Source: Vandiemenella viatica
Lineage: Eukaryota; Arthropoda; Insecta; Orthoptera; Morabidae
DNA: 64,000 nt
Assembly: GCA_031002005.1 (NCBI GenBank)
Contig: JARYHS010009186.1
Coordinates: 183,856,437-183,920,436, forward strand
Direction: 5' to 3'
Each line of letters begins with the position of its first letter. Position 1 is the stretch's first letter. Below, piece after piece: positions 1 through 13,330 of the stretch. The notes under the pieces are model-generated. The model was given only the letters and a program-made list of their open reading frames with translations, was not told the origin of the DNA and did not search any database. Both the position numbers and the translations under genes were made by a program.

Positions 1-900
1 TTTTATTTTCTGTGATCTCATTTATTTTTGTAAGTTTATCGCTTATTCTGAATCGTCTCTCAGATGTAATGATTCCATTCGCAAATCGGTGAATAAGAAC
101 CTTTCAGAATTGAAGACATCAATATGCGTTACAAACAATACCCCAGTCTTTGAAAACAATGCGTGTACGCGGTATCAGAGCAACGCAGATTGCCTCTGGT
201 TTAATTACCACTATAAGTAAATAGCAAGTAACTTCCAAAGTAAGTATAGGAACAAAGTAAAATTTAATATTTTACCTAATCTTGCTGACCTCTATGCATT
301 AAGGAAATCTCAAGCATACAGGTTCATCTGGAGCAAAGCAATTAACCCACAAATGTGTGACAGAATTTTTCATGTTTGGATATGTAATTAAATAAATACG
401 CTGAAAAACACCAATATTAGACGTTTCCTGCGATTTAGGGAGGAAACCATATACGTGTACAAAATGATTGCGGTGTCGTGGTCGAAATAACATATTGAAT
501 TTCAATAACTTCCAAAGTAAAGAAAGGAAGGAAGTAAAATTTAACACATTAATTAAAATTAGTGAGCTCACTCTACAATGAAAGTTTCAGGTACATACAG
601 TTAGTAGGGTAGAATGCGATTTCACGTTAGGATTATGTAAGGGGTACTTATGAGAAATTTACTAGTTTCAGACTTTTCTTATTAATATGTGGGTAAAATG
701 TTATCTGTGTACCAAATTTCAGCTTTCTACGGCTACGGGAAGTGCCTTAGAGTTTTGATGATCATCAGTCAATGAGTTTGCATATTAATAACATCCGAAC
801 TAAGAAAAGTAATGAAATAAAATTTAATACGTTTGCTAAGATTGCTGATATCTATACATGACAGAAATTCTAGACGTGTAGCATCAATTAGACCTAAGAA
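1..900. other. AT-rich non-coding stretch
   Basis: No exon, RNA gene or recognisable element was seen here. Possible reading frames are under 100 codons, have low complexity and resemble no family I know. Short AT-rich phrases recur (for example around 235-275, 505-545 and 800-840), which suggests old repeat debris. Confidence 0.5.
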
Positions 901-904
901 ATTG

Positions 905-985
905 AGGTACAAAAATGACCCGAATCGCTTTGAGAAAAGAGTAGGCAGTGCCGCCGTTGACTCGACTTGGCGGGTGCACGGCAGC
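905..985 (+). repeat. Dispersed repeat segment, inverted partner at 62.23-62.31 kb
   Basis: About 80 bp beginning near GACCCGAATCGCTTTGAG and running through GACTCGACTTGGCG match, with a few substitutions, the reverse complement of 62,232-62,312. This makes it a piece of an interspersed repeat. I see no coding potential and cannot name the family. Confidence 0.6.
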
Positions 986-1065
986 ATGGCAGCATGGGGA
1001 CGTCAATTAATTACGTGTGCTTAAATAAGGTGAATAGGGTGAGGGGTGTCAGGCAAAATTTCACC

Positions 1066-1487
1066 AAGGGACCGTGCACAAACTACGTGGCTCGGTCCAG
1101 AGGGGGGGGGGTGAGGGGTTGGCTGGAAGGCTACGCTAGGCTACGTGGGGGGAGGGGTTGGGGGGGGGGGTTCCAAGCCAGGCCACGTAGCTTTCCTTTC
1201 AAAACATTTTTCACAGTTAAAATGAGGAATAGAACTCACAACAGCATGTGAACATTTATTTCCCTCATTTAATTATTTCCGCATGTAATTTAAAATAGTC
1301 TGACAAGAGAAAACAGAACAAAATATCTTTGGAATCAAAAGGGAAAAAAAGCTACGTGCTACGTAGGGGAGGGGGGGGTGGGAGGTAGACGCAAAAGCCA
1401 CGTAGGGCTACGTGGGGGGCGGGAGGGCGGGGGGGGGGAGGTGGGGTTCACATGAGGCAAAAATGGCGCTACGTGGTTTATGCACGC
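1066..1487 (+). mobile_element. TIR mini-element (MITE-like), copy 1
   Basis: A non-coding element of about 420 bp. The left end CGTGCACAAACTACGTGGC (from 1073) and the inverted right end at 1468-1487 are terminal inverted repeats of about 19 bp with 16 matches. The interior is G-rich with repeated CTACGTGG words and poly-G runs, around an AT-rich core of about 170 bp. The same core and ends occur in inverted orientation at 36,563-36,971, and a fragment lies near 14.1 kb. Both complete copies share AAGGGA just outside the left TIR, so the true end may lie near 1066. No transposase is encoded. The superfamily is unknown because no clear target-site duplication is visible. Confidence 0.7.
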
Positions 1488-1621
1488 GGGGGGGGGGGGG
1501 AGTCAGGAAAAATCTTGTAACATTTCTATCCTCTTATTTCACAGTGCATAGAAAACGCTTAGGCATGAACATATCAAATTAATTTAATTGTTTAAAAAAT
1601 TAAAATTACAAGTTAAATCAC

Positions 1622-1862
1622 TGAGAGTGGCGGGTGAACGGTTAACGCTCTGGCCTCACATTCGGCAGGACGCCGGTTCGAATCCCCGTCCGGCCATCGA
1701 GATTTGGGTTTTCCATGGTTTCCGCAAATCACTACAGGTGAATGCCGGGTTTCTTCCTTCAAAATGCCATGGCCGAATTCCTTCCCGTTCCTTTTCCCCT
1801 GTCCCACCACGCCTCTAATGACCTCGACGTCGACGAGGCGTAAAATAATAAATAAAAAAAAA
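1622..1862 (+). mobile_element. tRNA-derived SINE, family A, copy 1
   Basis: The head is tRNA-like, with an A-box-like region near 1630 and the B box GGTTCGAATCC near 1675. It is followed by a conserved body containing CCATGGCCGAATTCCTTCCCG-like sequence and an A-rich tail at about 1846-1862. It is flanked by a 14-bp target-site duplication, ACAAGTTAAATCAC at 1608-1621 and ACAAGCTAAATCAC at 1865-1878, with one mismatch. This is a clear retrotransposition signature. Two further copies lie at 3.2 and 4.0 kb on the other strand. Confidence 0.88.
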
Positions 1863-1879
1863 GCACAAGCTAAATCACG

Positions 1880-3190
1880 TGAGGGAGTGGCGTGTGCTAC
1901 CACATCTTACCAAATCTTCCGAAGGGGGTTCAAATTAAAGAAAAAACGCCTTTCGTAACTAACGTGCCTCCCAATGGCATTGTTAGCCGGGAGACCCAGA
2001 AGATTAGTGACGGACGCGGCGGCTAACAGATTTTCGATTGGCCGCGCATGTGCCTGTTTCGTGGCTAGTGAGTAATGCTAAGGAGCTAGAATGATTAGGC
2101 TGCCAGACTTTCCTGTCCATCTGAAAACGTATACAAAACGGTTCTGTTCAGAATCAAACAACTTCAAGTGCTGGGGCATTCATCCGAATATTCCAGCTAA
2201 ATATTGAAGGGAACAGTTAATTAACCATTAGCATGCAGATCGGTGCACCATGGATCCAACTCCTTGCAAGAAGGAGGCTGCTGGCAATGGCTAGCACCTC
2301 AGCTGAAGAATATAAAGTCTACAGTTGGGCTAGAATGAATGATAACACTCACGCTACTTCATTTAGGCCGACTGCTAACACACATTTAACAACTACAACT
2401 ATTGTTCAGACGCGCTCTTTTAACTAAGTCATATTCTTGCTCAAGAGGTTGGTTTATTCGTCAAAATACTGTTCTACAGTCCTATTACGGAGATATACTA
2501 AGCTTCAGTTTGTTTTCACAAGACTGTTTCCTTTACTACTGAATCCTTTCCAAAGCAAGTCTCTCATATCAAGTACGCAAATTTCATGACTACTCCCAAA
2601 ACTGACTATTAAACAATGGGTACTTCACCCTTAACTTCGTAATAACTTGACTTGGTAGATTTCACCTATAGTCTATTCCATTTTCCCCTGCAGTCATGTA
2701 ATGAGAGTATTATTCGTTGGGAGAGTGCGTAAAACTAGTATCATATCTAGAAGTAAGTAATAAACTTCTAAACAGAGATCACAGTTGCTCGCATACTTCA
2801 GATTAAATTTTTGTTAATATATCTTATCTTGTAACAGAAAGCTCCAGATTAAGAATTCCTTGTTTATGCGCTCCATTCCATGTTAGCTAATTTCTGTCTT
2901 TATACTGATAGCATCATTTACTGTTTTTCTTCTTGGTCGAAATATAAAGGGAGTTGCCTGGACAAGGATACGACTAAGTTGCGTTAATGGTTTACAATTC
3001 ATAAGCAAAAGAGTTCATATTCACACTCACACAAGGCAAATAGTCCTTCATAAGGATATTTTTGGTGTTCACGTATTTTAGTTATCTCTCGACAAAAGCA
3101 GATCACGTGAAGCCAAATGACTTTTGTCCACCTCTTTCGTAACCAAAACAAATGAAATTCACACTACGGGACACCCATCTTACCCTTGAC
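1880..3190. other. Unique-looking AT-rich sequence, no gene seen
   Basis: No coding exon, RNA gene or repeat structure could be supported. The longest open frame (about 64 codons near 2.23-2.43 kb) has no recognisable domain. Confidence 0.45.
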
Positions 3191-3198
3191 GGAGTATC

Positions 3199-3432
3199 AA
3201 TTTTTTTTTAACTTATGGCCTTACGCCTCGTCAACGTCGAGGTCATTATAGACGGAGACAAGGAACGGGAAGTAATTCGGCCATGGTTTTTTTAAGGAAG
3301 CATTCCGGCATTCGCCTGGAGTGATTTGGGGGAACCATGGAAAACCGAAATCTGGATGCCCGGAGGGGGATTCGAACCGGCGTCCTCCCGATTGCGAGGC
3401 CAGTGCGTTAACTGCTCACCCACCACTCCCGG
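3199..3432 (-). mobile_element. tRNA-derived SINE, family A, copy 2
   Basis: This is the reverse complement of the family at 1622-1862. The T-run at 3201-3210 is the poly(A) tail. The conserved body (ATTCGGCCATGG near 3278) and the tRNA-like B box (GGATTCGAACCGG near 3368 on the plus strand) follow. The flanking target duplication is weak, at most a few bases around ATCAA. Confidence 0.82.
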
Positions 3433-3491
3433 ATCAAAGTAACAAGCCAACCCAAGGAGAGTTAAGAGGTTTATTTCAGTCATGTGTAGAT

Positions 3492-3669
3492 GGTCAGAAA
3501 TCGGTGATTTGATTACAAATTTTTCTAACTTTTGATTATTTAACGTGATATGCGACATTCGAAATTTGCAATATCTCACAGGTCAGAAATCGGTGATCTG
3601 ATTAATAATTTTGCTAACTTTTGATTATATAACGTGATTTGCGACATTCGAAATTTGCGTTAGTTCACA
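3492..3669. repeat. Tandem duplication, 89-bp unit, two copies
   Basis: The unit starting GGTCAGAAATCGGTGAT at 3492 is repeated from 3581. The two copies differ at a modest number of positions through GCGACATTCGAAATTTGC. It is a simple local duplication with no coding potential, directly adjacent to SINE copy 2. Confidence 0.85.
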
Positions 3670-3975
3670 GCCAACGCATGCTGTGTAACTGTCTGCTGTG
3701 TTAATACTCTACCGCCATCAAGGCTGGTCAGTGGTCAGCCATGTCTAGTCATCACCGGTACGTAAGTCAGGTGCCGGCCCCGCTATAGCCATTATGTAAC
3801 TCAGTAGTACCAAGATAGAACCACCATCAAACTAGACAAGTTGTTCTCTCATATACAAACTGTTTACTTCATCCAATCTGGACGCTGTTATTGTTGAACT
3901 AACACGAGCCAAACAATAAAATCGTGACAGGAGTTTTCCTAATTTCCAGTATTGGTACCAACACCAAGGTATTTT

Positions 3976-4220
3976 TTTTTTAACTGCTTAACGTCTCTTA
4001 ACAACGAGGTCTTTAGAGACGGGAAAGGATTGGGGGGGGGGGCAACGAACGGGAAGGAATTCGGCCATGGCCTTTTGAAGAAAGCATCCCGGCATTTGCC
4101 TGGAGTGATTTGGGAAACCATGGAAAACCCAAATCTGGATGCCCGGACGGGGATTCGAACCGCCGTCCTCCCAAATGCGAGGCCAGAACGGTAACCGTTA
4201 CACCACCAATCTCGGTAAAA
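3976..4220 (-). mobile_element. tRNA-derived SINE, family A, copy 3
   Basis: Same family and orientation as copy 2: T-run tail at about 3970-3981, body with GAATTCGGCCATGG near 4060, and B-box complement GGATTCGAACCGC near 4152. It is bounded by AAGGTATTTT at 3966-3975 and again at 4221-4230, a 10-bp target-site duplication that partly overlaps the tail. Confidence 0.85.
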
Positions 4221-4230
4221 AAGGTATTTT

Positions 4231-7200
4231 CAAACATTCCGATGAGATCATGTCAGATGACTTCAATTTGCAGAGCAGATTGATCATTAAACCCACAATC
4301 TGAAAACAGTCCAAGGTTTAATTTTTTCACAATGAAATTTCCTTGGCTTTATACATCTGAAATACCGAGTAGGACATCGATTTCAAAACTGGGGAGGCTA
4401 GGATTAGCCCAAAGTGAGGCGCGAAATGCTTAACAGAAATGTAGTTTTCAGGACGTAAGGTAAAAGTATACTTGCATAAAGCTTCATAACATTACAATAT
4501 TTTCAATACTATGATCAGTAATTTTATACTTTAAGCCATTTGTTGCAATTTATGGGGAATTGAATGACACCACTTCGCATACAAAAAAAGATAAGAGGTC
4601 CCAAGAATAGATATATTTTTTTAAAGGGAAACTCTGGAGGTCATAGTATTTATATGATGCAATACCACATAGGTTCTAAATAACTGTGTAAATTTTGATA
4701 AATTAATAACGATTTGGAAGTGTATAAATCAAAGTAAGCCGTAATGCAATAATTTTTTCAGTTTACAGTTCCTCAAAATAATATCGCGACAGTAAATTAA
4801 GTAAGTGAGTAAATTTCACGTACCCGCTTATCATCAAAATACTATAATAGGACCGCAGTACGTTTTCAAATCTACTCTCTTTTCGTAAAATGTTATTAGT
4901 GTTAATGTAGTATAATGATTTACAGCCAATGTAAAACGTTTTTAACATAGATCTAATACGTAGTTACTATGAATAAACCAAGCGAAAATAAATAGGGAAC
5001 CTGCTTTAGAGGAAATAATACGAATTACCCGAAATCAGCGAATGTATGTACCAAATTAATGACGGGGTAGGAGTTTATTGATATTTAACAACGTTATTAT
5101 CATTGAAAGATGATAATCCAAAGACCTGGATAATATAACCATGGATTTGAAAATTTAATTGGATCTAATAGAAAATCTTAATCTAATTTAATACTTTGTA
5201 TCTAAGAAAATCAGTCCTGGTGAAGTGTACATGATTTAAATCTTCTGAAACCGTAACATAAAATGCAGTTTATTGTGCTAATTTTCAAGGAAATACACTG
5301 GCATTGGTCTGGTGTGATTCCAGGAGACCACGGAAAATGAGGACTAATGTTAAACTGTTAACATCTCCAGACAAACACAAACTCACGAAAGTGGTCTTAG
5401 TTTAAAAATGATAATAATAATAATAAATCTTGATCTAAAGAATAGAATTGAGCGCAATGATATTTTTGAAATAGTAAATACCATGGTAAAATGTATTTTG
5501 GGACAATGAATTCAGCAATTAATGTTTTTCAAGCATCAGATTTGAACGTAAATATTGTTTGATCTTTCATTTTTTTCATCCATGATTATCAACTTACGGT
5601 TAACGTTTTGTTGTATGAAGTATTAGATTTATCTCTCATGTACCTTAAAGAAAAGTCCCATTGAAAGAAAGTGAAAATGTAAGCTTTTCATATCTTTCAA
5701 ACATTTAATATAAATTTTTCTGATTTTGAAATCAAAATTGTTTTAAAAATTTAAGCATTGGACGTAAGTTTGTTACTACATCCGTCTACAAAAATCTCAA
5801 CTTTTGGAATTCCTGATTAAAAAAAAAAAAATATGTTTATACAGTTGAAGGACACGTTGCGTAAGCTTCAACAAACAGGAATTAATTTAGGCTTCGTTCA
5901 CGTGGAGGGGAGATAACTGGAAGAGGCTGTCCTGTTTTGCAGTAAGAGTAGAGGGGATTGCCGCTCGAAAAGACGGTGCCTCAGTTGTTCTGATGCTGTT
6001 ATACCTTGCAGTTCTTTCCGCGTAACTATTGTGCTAGAGCATATTGCTGCTATTTAATTTGATTGTTTATCGACATTACGAAAAACTTAATCAGAAAATA
6101 CTTGGGAAGTAGTCTTACTCTAAATTAGAGCTGAAACTACGCAAAGCAGCATGGATGCTCCATTTTTTAAAACAAACTACTGTTGACGTGGCTGTTCCGT
6201 ATAAAAGTAACGTCTTACACTATTCAAATTTTGGTATACATTTGTAGTACATAACATTTTCAGCCATTAACGTGCTTTTGCCCCCATCAAACATGTTTAA
6301 TAATTTCTCTGAACTCCGAGACAGACTGCTTATAAAAATGTTTAAATCATTGAAATCAATTTCTTAGATTAAAAGAGCTTAGTAGTTCTATGTTAAAGCC
6401 GTGGTTGTTATCGAAGACAGAGGTAATCGTTGATACTGTTCTCATTTTTAACGTCCGGACTGTTAAATATATTACAATATGACAAGAATAATGTTCAAAA
6501 GTGTTGATGGGAAGATCTCATAACGAAATTTGATACACAGCCTTTCGATGAAATTAGATTAATGGTTTTACAGTTTCGTCGAAAAATACCTTGTTTCAGT
6601 GCATTTGGACAGGATATTATTATGAAAGACAATTCTGTAATAACTCTCCTGTTATTTTTCTGTGAAACTATATTTTTGAAAATCATATTGGCATACGTAA
6701 GACAGTAGATGAGCGAATAAACTAAATCTAATTGTCCCTAACATGGCACCTCATACGAAGGAAGATCCAGATTTTCAGTGCTAGCGATGGTTAATGAATG
6801 CTGGTTAACTGCAAAAGCATCTTACATAATCATTTTCATCGTGGAGCACGCATTTTTTTCTTTTTCTTTTTTAGAAAAATCTTCTCGTCGGTTTATCCAC
6901 AAGAATGACGAAAACAGGTAGTATTATAAAATTATTGGGTGAGTGTAAGAGTAGGATACATTGAAAGTTAATTACATTATTTCTATGTTAACGAAGTGAG
7001 AATTATGAAACTGGTTCTGAAGCATGATGTCGCCACGATGTTGTCCTTTAGTTTATGTTAGTATGATCAGAAGTATTAAAAATCCGTTCTATACCAACAA
7101 GCATAAATACAAGCAGTTAAAGGACATCTTATGCTCTAAAGTAATTGAAAACTAGTGTGTAAATTTATACATTTTATTAATTGAATAGTAAAAAATTGTT

Positions 7201-10200
7201 TTGAAGCAATGACACGTATAACATCCAAGAAGAAATTCGACCTGAAAAACACCTTTACTATGCCAAAAGAGGCTTGTGGAAATTTGGCCAGCATACAAAT
7301 AGATTTTTTTTTATTGCAGCTGTTTTGCATTCCATTGCCATTTCTTTCTTAATTTTAGTGATATTCCAAATAATCCACGATTTACTGTATGCAACAATGG
7401 GTATTAGAAATCAATCCACTATATAATATCTCAAATATTTCTCAGAAATTTCAGACCTTACAGTGACAGAAATTTTGTCCCCGCCTATAAGCAGGTCTGC
7501 GTAAAATCAAATGGTTTAGTCATTGCTGCACACTTCCAAAACTATCCCTTGTTACTATAAAAGAAGTTATTGGTTTTGAAGTTGTAAATGAGGTGATTAA
7601 CTCTGAACATGTTATGAGGTGTGAAGCTCTTTCTGAAATGTTATTCTAAAAAACTTTTTTCTGTGTATAGTTTATGTAAATCACTTCTAGCATAAAATCA
7701 GAGTGTGCAAAAATAAATTTTTATCGATTACGCAGTAAATTAATTACCAGCAGAGACGAGACAGCCAAGATGGTTGCCGACATCAGGAACGGATAGGGAC
7801 CAGAAGAAGAAGATGCAGTAAATACAAGCAGCCTCACCGTGAATTCAAGTAAACAAACAAGTATAAAATCATTAAGTGCTGAGCATAATAAACAACAACT
7901 AATGACAACTTCCCCACATTGTGATGTACAACAATATCCCTTAAAGAGATTTATCATATTACCACATGATTACGTATAAGAGAGTATGTTGTCTTTTACT
8001 ATACAGAACAAGATGACAGTATTTTATTTGTGCTATTTATTTTCAAGCAAATTTTACTGGTATTACTACGCATGTGAGTGTTTGGGCACTGTAGTCACAG
8101 CGCTGAACACTTAAAATTAGCTGTCGTAAAATATCTGAACAGCATTGGTAAAAATTCAAGGGCATGGTAAAAAAATAATAACTCAATTACAGATGCATTC
8201 AATGATTTAAACTGTACTTACACTGAACCATTAAGATTTTAGTTGTTTTTAAATTTTGCAATTTGAATGCAAAAAAGAAATTCAGATTATATCAATTATA
8301 AAATAAAAAAGTAAATTTATGTAACTAGAAGGAATTATTATTCAATTTTGCTCGTAAGCTTTTAATATTTCAAGTGCGTATGTAAATTTTATTATGTGTA
8401 TTATTATGTATTTTCATAAATACCAATAGTAATAGTAGTATTTAGCAGCATCCTTGACAGTATGGAATGAGACGGGCCACAGGAGACTCGATACAAGTCA
8501 GAGTTTTATATAACACGAGAAAAGATAAAAAAGAAGGATATGAAATGGAGGAGATGAGCTGCAAAAGATGTCACGTTAAGCATTTGGTCTAAGTCGCCAG
8601 AAAAACGATTTGCGAATGAATTGTTACCACAGCGGCCATGAATGACAGTTGTATAAAAAAAAAAGTTGAGTGCATTATAATGTATGTGTATTCAAATGAA
8701 ACTCAGACTGATTAATATTAGTCAAAAGTTGATGTATCTCTCTACGTAGACGAGAGAAAGAAAGGTGCAGTATAATTTTCCATTTCAAATAAAAGGAGGT
8801 TCTATTGATATAAAATATGAGGGGAGAGTCCACATTAGACAGAGGACTAATGTACTATCTTTGCTGGGAGGGTCTAGAGAAATCTAAAAGAAGTAAAGTC
8901 AATTATTGTATTTGTACCTAGAAATATTTCAGAGTAGTAATTTATGTGTTATATACCAAGAACGTAAAAGCAAGTAACGTAAAAAGACTTCTAGGAGAGG
9001 TTAACATTTATAAGCCGTTACAGAGAAGGTCGTATTCGTAAGGAAATGGAACTGTCTGTCCTTGCCTCATGGTGTTTCTTCACTGATGTATGGGAAAGTA
9101 AGGACAGTAATAATTTACAACGGTCGCTACACATAGCAAATGCAAAAACCCATTGCTATACATATAATTATTTTCCTCCTTTGTTCAAAGTAAAATCTTA
9201 CTAGGACCTGCACCCTTTCCTCCACCTATCGAAAAAAACTACTAAACCGTTGAAATTTGGATTAATTGCTTCGATATAATGTCCTCTTCAGTTCCCTAAT
9301 CTCATATAACTGAAAATTTGCCACAAATTAAAATAAAAACCCCAAAATATGAGAGTGTCACACAACAACCACATGTCATAAGCGTTGCAAAATTAATTAA
9401 TAATTCTTGAAATATTGTTTATTCCTGTTTTGTAATTTTATCTTGGCGTTTCAGCTTCTCTCCGTTGTAAAACGTTGCACGAAATTTACAAATAGGAAAC
9501 ATAAAACATATGTATGAGGTGTATTCTAGCGACACCGACCATGTTATATCAGTACATGCATCAGACACCACCGATTGCTTCCCTTGAAAACAATCATTTC
9601 CGAGATGGATGTCACAAAATTAAATTTTCGTATTTTTTTTTTCCCTTGGCCCTGATCACATATCAAACTAACCACAACTTCTATGATAAAACGAAACTGT
9701 TTAGGCTGATGTTATCCTTATGCCGTTTTTTGTGTGATTTTTTTCTACTGCTGGTCGCATTTCACAATTGCGAAGCGTCTCATATTTCGACATTTTTAGC
9801 TTAATTTTACGTAAAATGGGAGCGAAGAACGTGAATAGAACATTATTTCAAAGCAGTTAATCAAATTTCAGCAGGTTAGTACCACATTCGGTAAGTGCAG
9901 AAAGTCGTGTAGTGACTGTAGAGTTCCTGTAGGTTAAGGCCCACTTGTTTTTCTGTAGAATTAGCGACATAGCATGGTAATGGTGGTTGGTAGTGTAATA
10001 ATTTCAACGGATAGCAAAAGAAACCACCGTCTCACGTACCAAAATTATCCAATGATCCGAAAGGGATTTAAACATGCTTCTCACTGTTTCTTTTAATATA
10101 TTTTTTTCTGAGCACGTGTAATATACATTTGTTACCGATGAGTTGTATTCTTTAGCACTGTAACATACTCTCTGCTTACTATATTACATTTCTTAAATGA

Positions 10201-10640
10201 AACTCTGCTATAATTATTATATTTATAAACAAATACTTTTAAAGTGATTGGATAATTTATTTGTGAAATGTTATTTTGAAATGGAAGATTTCAAACAGTA
10301 TTACCTAAACTGCATTTAATCCAAAATTGAATGTATTTAAAAGAATAACAGCTATCACATGAAAATTATCTCTTTCCATTATTAACAATGTATGAAATCC
10401 AATCGAACTCGCAACAATTTAAAATAGACACATACATTAAAGTTATAGATTCATTCAGGTTTTTATAAAAAAAACAAACAAACAAACAAACAAAACAAAA
10501 AAAAAACAATTAAAGAAACAAATTCTAACGTTTCGGGCTATGGATAATCGTTACGTCGGGAACTCTGAATAGGTGTGTTACGGTTCCATTGTATGATACA
10601 TAGTAACATTCGTGGATTCTCGTAATTATTAAATGTGATT
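4231..10640. other. Long AT-rich intergenic stretch
   Basis: About 6.4 kb in which I found no supportable exon. Apart from a degenerate SINE fragment near 5.3 kb there are only homopolymer runs (for example 5821-5832) and an A/CAAA-rich microsatellite near 10,468-10,510. Open frames are short and have the composition of random AT-rich DNA. Confidence 0.5.
5283..5375 (-). repeat. Degenerate family-A SINE fragment
   Basis: The order ACTGGCATTGGTCTGGTGTG, then CCATGGAAAA-like sequence (here CCACGGAAAATG), matches the mid-body of the three better copies (plus-strand form CGGCATTCGCCTGGAGTG, then ACCATGGAAAA). The tRNA head and the tail are not recognisable. It is a heavily diverged older insertion. 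Confidence 0.5.
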
Positions 10641-10645
10641 GTTAT

Positions 10646-13330
10646 CAGTGGCGGGGCGAGACCAAAATTTTATGTGGGCGAGATAAATTTGCGAGGCCCT
10701 CTGGAGGAGCAAGATGACAGGGTTTATAAAGTATTTAAAAAAACTTATTTTTAAAAAATAAAAAATACAATCTCTTTTACAGTGTATAATATTATTAAAT
10801 AATGAGTAACAGTATATAATTAAAGAAATAGAAATTTTCTGCTTTTAGCCTTGCTGAACTCCTTAATCATAATCATAAACCAACTTTCATGCTATATCTG
10901 CTTCAATCGATAAAACTGCCAAAGCTAAAAGTCTTTCCTGTCCCATAGTACTTTGTAAATAATTCTTTATTAATTTAATTTTGAAAAGCTCCTTTCAGCG
11001 TAGGTTGTACTTACTGGTACTGTCAGCAAAATTCGTATGACAATACAAATATTTGGGTAAATTTCTATTATGTATTGGAGCAGTTGTTTCCCATCTTTAA
11101 CAAAATCAGATAAATTTTGGATCATTGTTTGTAACTCTTCAAATAGTTCATAAGGCTGGAAATCGCTGTTCTCGCCTACTCTCAAAACTGTGTGTAAATC
11201 TTGGCAGTTTTTTAAAATATGGTCTTTTGGAATTTTTTTTTAACTTACTCAGATCATAGAGAAATACGAAATTTTTAACGTGTTAATTGAAGACATAAAT
11301 CTTGAGTCCATATTGCTCAGTATGGAATCAATCATTGCATTAAAAAAATCTCTTTCATAACGACTTTTGGGAGATTGTGCAGGTTCATCGCTGCTTTCAT
11401 AATCGAATATCCTTCTCGTTCTGGCTACCCTTTTATTTTTAAAGTCTTTTGACAAATCATAACAGCTTTTTTCAATAAATTGACGAGCTTCGGATAAGCA
11501 TTGTTCGAACCCAGTTTGTCGATATTCTCTGATCCAGTCACAAAATTTTCGCAAATGTTCAAGCGCTATGCTTAAATGGACTTCGACAGATTGCCATAGT
11601 TTATTCAGGATATTAACACGCGATAATATCTCATACCATAGATGTAATGATATTACAAACTCTAAGCTGAGCATTTCGTTCAGAATTGAATCACAATCAC
11701 TAAGTGTGTCTGAATCTTCCGAAAGATTTTTTAGGCTTTCAATACATTCAACAACATCATCAAATTGAAGTAATAGGGCCTTTACTGCCGCGATTCTACT
11801 TCCCCACCTTAAGTTTTAATTTGCCTTTAATTAATTCCCAGCGTTTGCTGGATACTGAAAATAGAAGATAAATTTTCTGAATAAAACCAAAAAATGTTTT
11901 TGCTGCCCAGAGGACTTAGTTGCGTCTACCAACAGCAAATTCCAACTATGACATCCACATGGTGTAAAAAATGCCCTGGGATTAATATTTAATTTTCGAG
12001 TTTTAACTCCACTGTTTATTCCTACCATATTTGCCCCATTGTCATATCCTTGGCCACGGCAGTTTTGAATATCTAATCCTTTTTTTTTTTCCAGCTCTTC
12101 CAGTATTGCCTTAGTTAGATACTCTCCAGTCGTCTCAGTGACAGCAAGTAATCCGATATGGTTTTCCTCTATTATTCCGGTTGATGTATTGCAGAATCTT
12201 AAGATAACCGACATTTGTTCAACTCGACCAGAGTCTCAGTGCAGTCGAGCAAAATAGAATAATATTTTGCCTCTTTTACTCTTCGAATCACTTCATCGGT
12301 AACTGTTTTTGACATCAATGTGATTAATTCATTTTGAATGTTGTGACTTAGATAATGGTTTGTAAGTTGGTTGTCACTAATGCTTATCATGTGTTCTCGT
12401 AGTGTAGGGTCATACTTTGAAATCAATTTAAATAGATCTATGAAGTTACCAGAATTTCCACTATCTTCACCAATCTTGAGAGATTCTCTGTGACCTCGAA
12501 ATGCCAGATTATGAGAGGCTAAGAAATTAATTATATCAATCAATCTCTCAAACAAATTACGCCAATGTTTTTGCGATTCACGCAGCAGCCTTTCATGTTC
12601 CTGGTCTATTGTTTTTTCATGTTTTATTCCTCTTTCTAATATTAACCATTGGAGCATGAATGCCATATGTTCTTTGGTGTTTTCATATCTTTGTAGGATG
12701 CTACTTAAGTGTTTCCAATCAGAGCACCCTCCCTGTACCATTTGAGTTTGTGCATTGCCAGGCCGCATGGAAAACAGAAAACTTTATTTTGAGTACACCA
12801 ACCAGCGTCGATTTTGAGTTTCACCATTGTTTAGCTTCCTTGAGAAATAAAAATTTGAAAAGTGCCTACGGTCATTGTCTTTTGGATAATCCTCATCACT
12901 TGTTATATAACTGTTGTGTAGGGCCGCTTTGAACTATATCATGACGCTGAGAATCCGTTATAAGAAACGACCACATTCTCGGATCCGAACTAACAAATTC
13001 TTCAACATTCTTCTGGCATTGCTGTTAATTGTCTGAGAACCTATATGGTCCTCGTGAATTCTACTGCACAACTTCATAATCTGATTGGCTAGAATTCGAT
13101 CCTGTCTCTTTTTCTGGCTGTGTTTCGACACTCAGTAACTCTGGAGCACTTTTCAAATTCGATGGAGTCTCGGATGTAACTGTATCACATTTGGAAGTCG
13201 ATGCAATCGATTCAGTTGGTTCTATATTTTTTATTTTTCCTATGCAGTTTTTCTGAGAAACTTCATCATACGTGAACTTAAAACCGTGTTTGACACATCT
13301 CTTTCAGCTTTTCTTTTTCCTAAACCAGAT
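10646..13330 (-). mobile_element. hAT transposon remnant (DUF4371/ZMYM-like group)
   Basis: One terminus begins CAGTGGCGGGGCGAGACC at 10,646, the style of end typical of hAT elements. A decayed transposase on the minus strand fills the interior. The opposite terminus could not be found near 13.3-13.6 kb, so the element is probably truncated or too diverged on its 5' side. Confidence 0.75.
10970..13290 (-). pseudogene. hAT transposase, DUF4371 type, broken
   Basis: The reading order runs from about 13.3 kb downward. A zinc-finger-like N-terminal region (13.29-12.93 kb) is interrupted by stops. The segment at 12,768-12,199 carries the lead-in to DUF4371, ending with YYSILLDCTETL. The segment at 12,214-11,831 carries the core motifs NCRGQGYDNGANM and FFTPCGCHSWNLLL. 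The segment at 11,674-11,249 matches the insert/linker region. The segment at 11,185-10,970 ends with the hAT C-terminal dimerisation motif TTYAERSFSKLN. At least four frameshifts or stops separate these pieces, so no functional transposase can be made. Family members cut and paste DNA as dimers. Here the gene is a fossil. Confidence 0.88.
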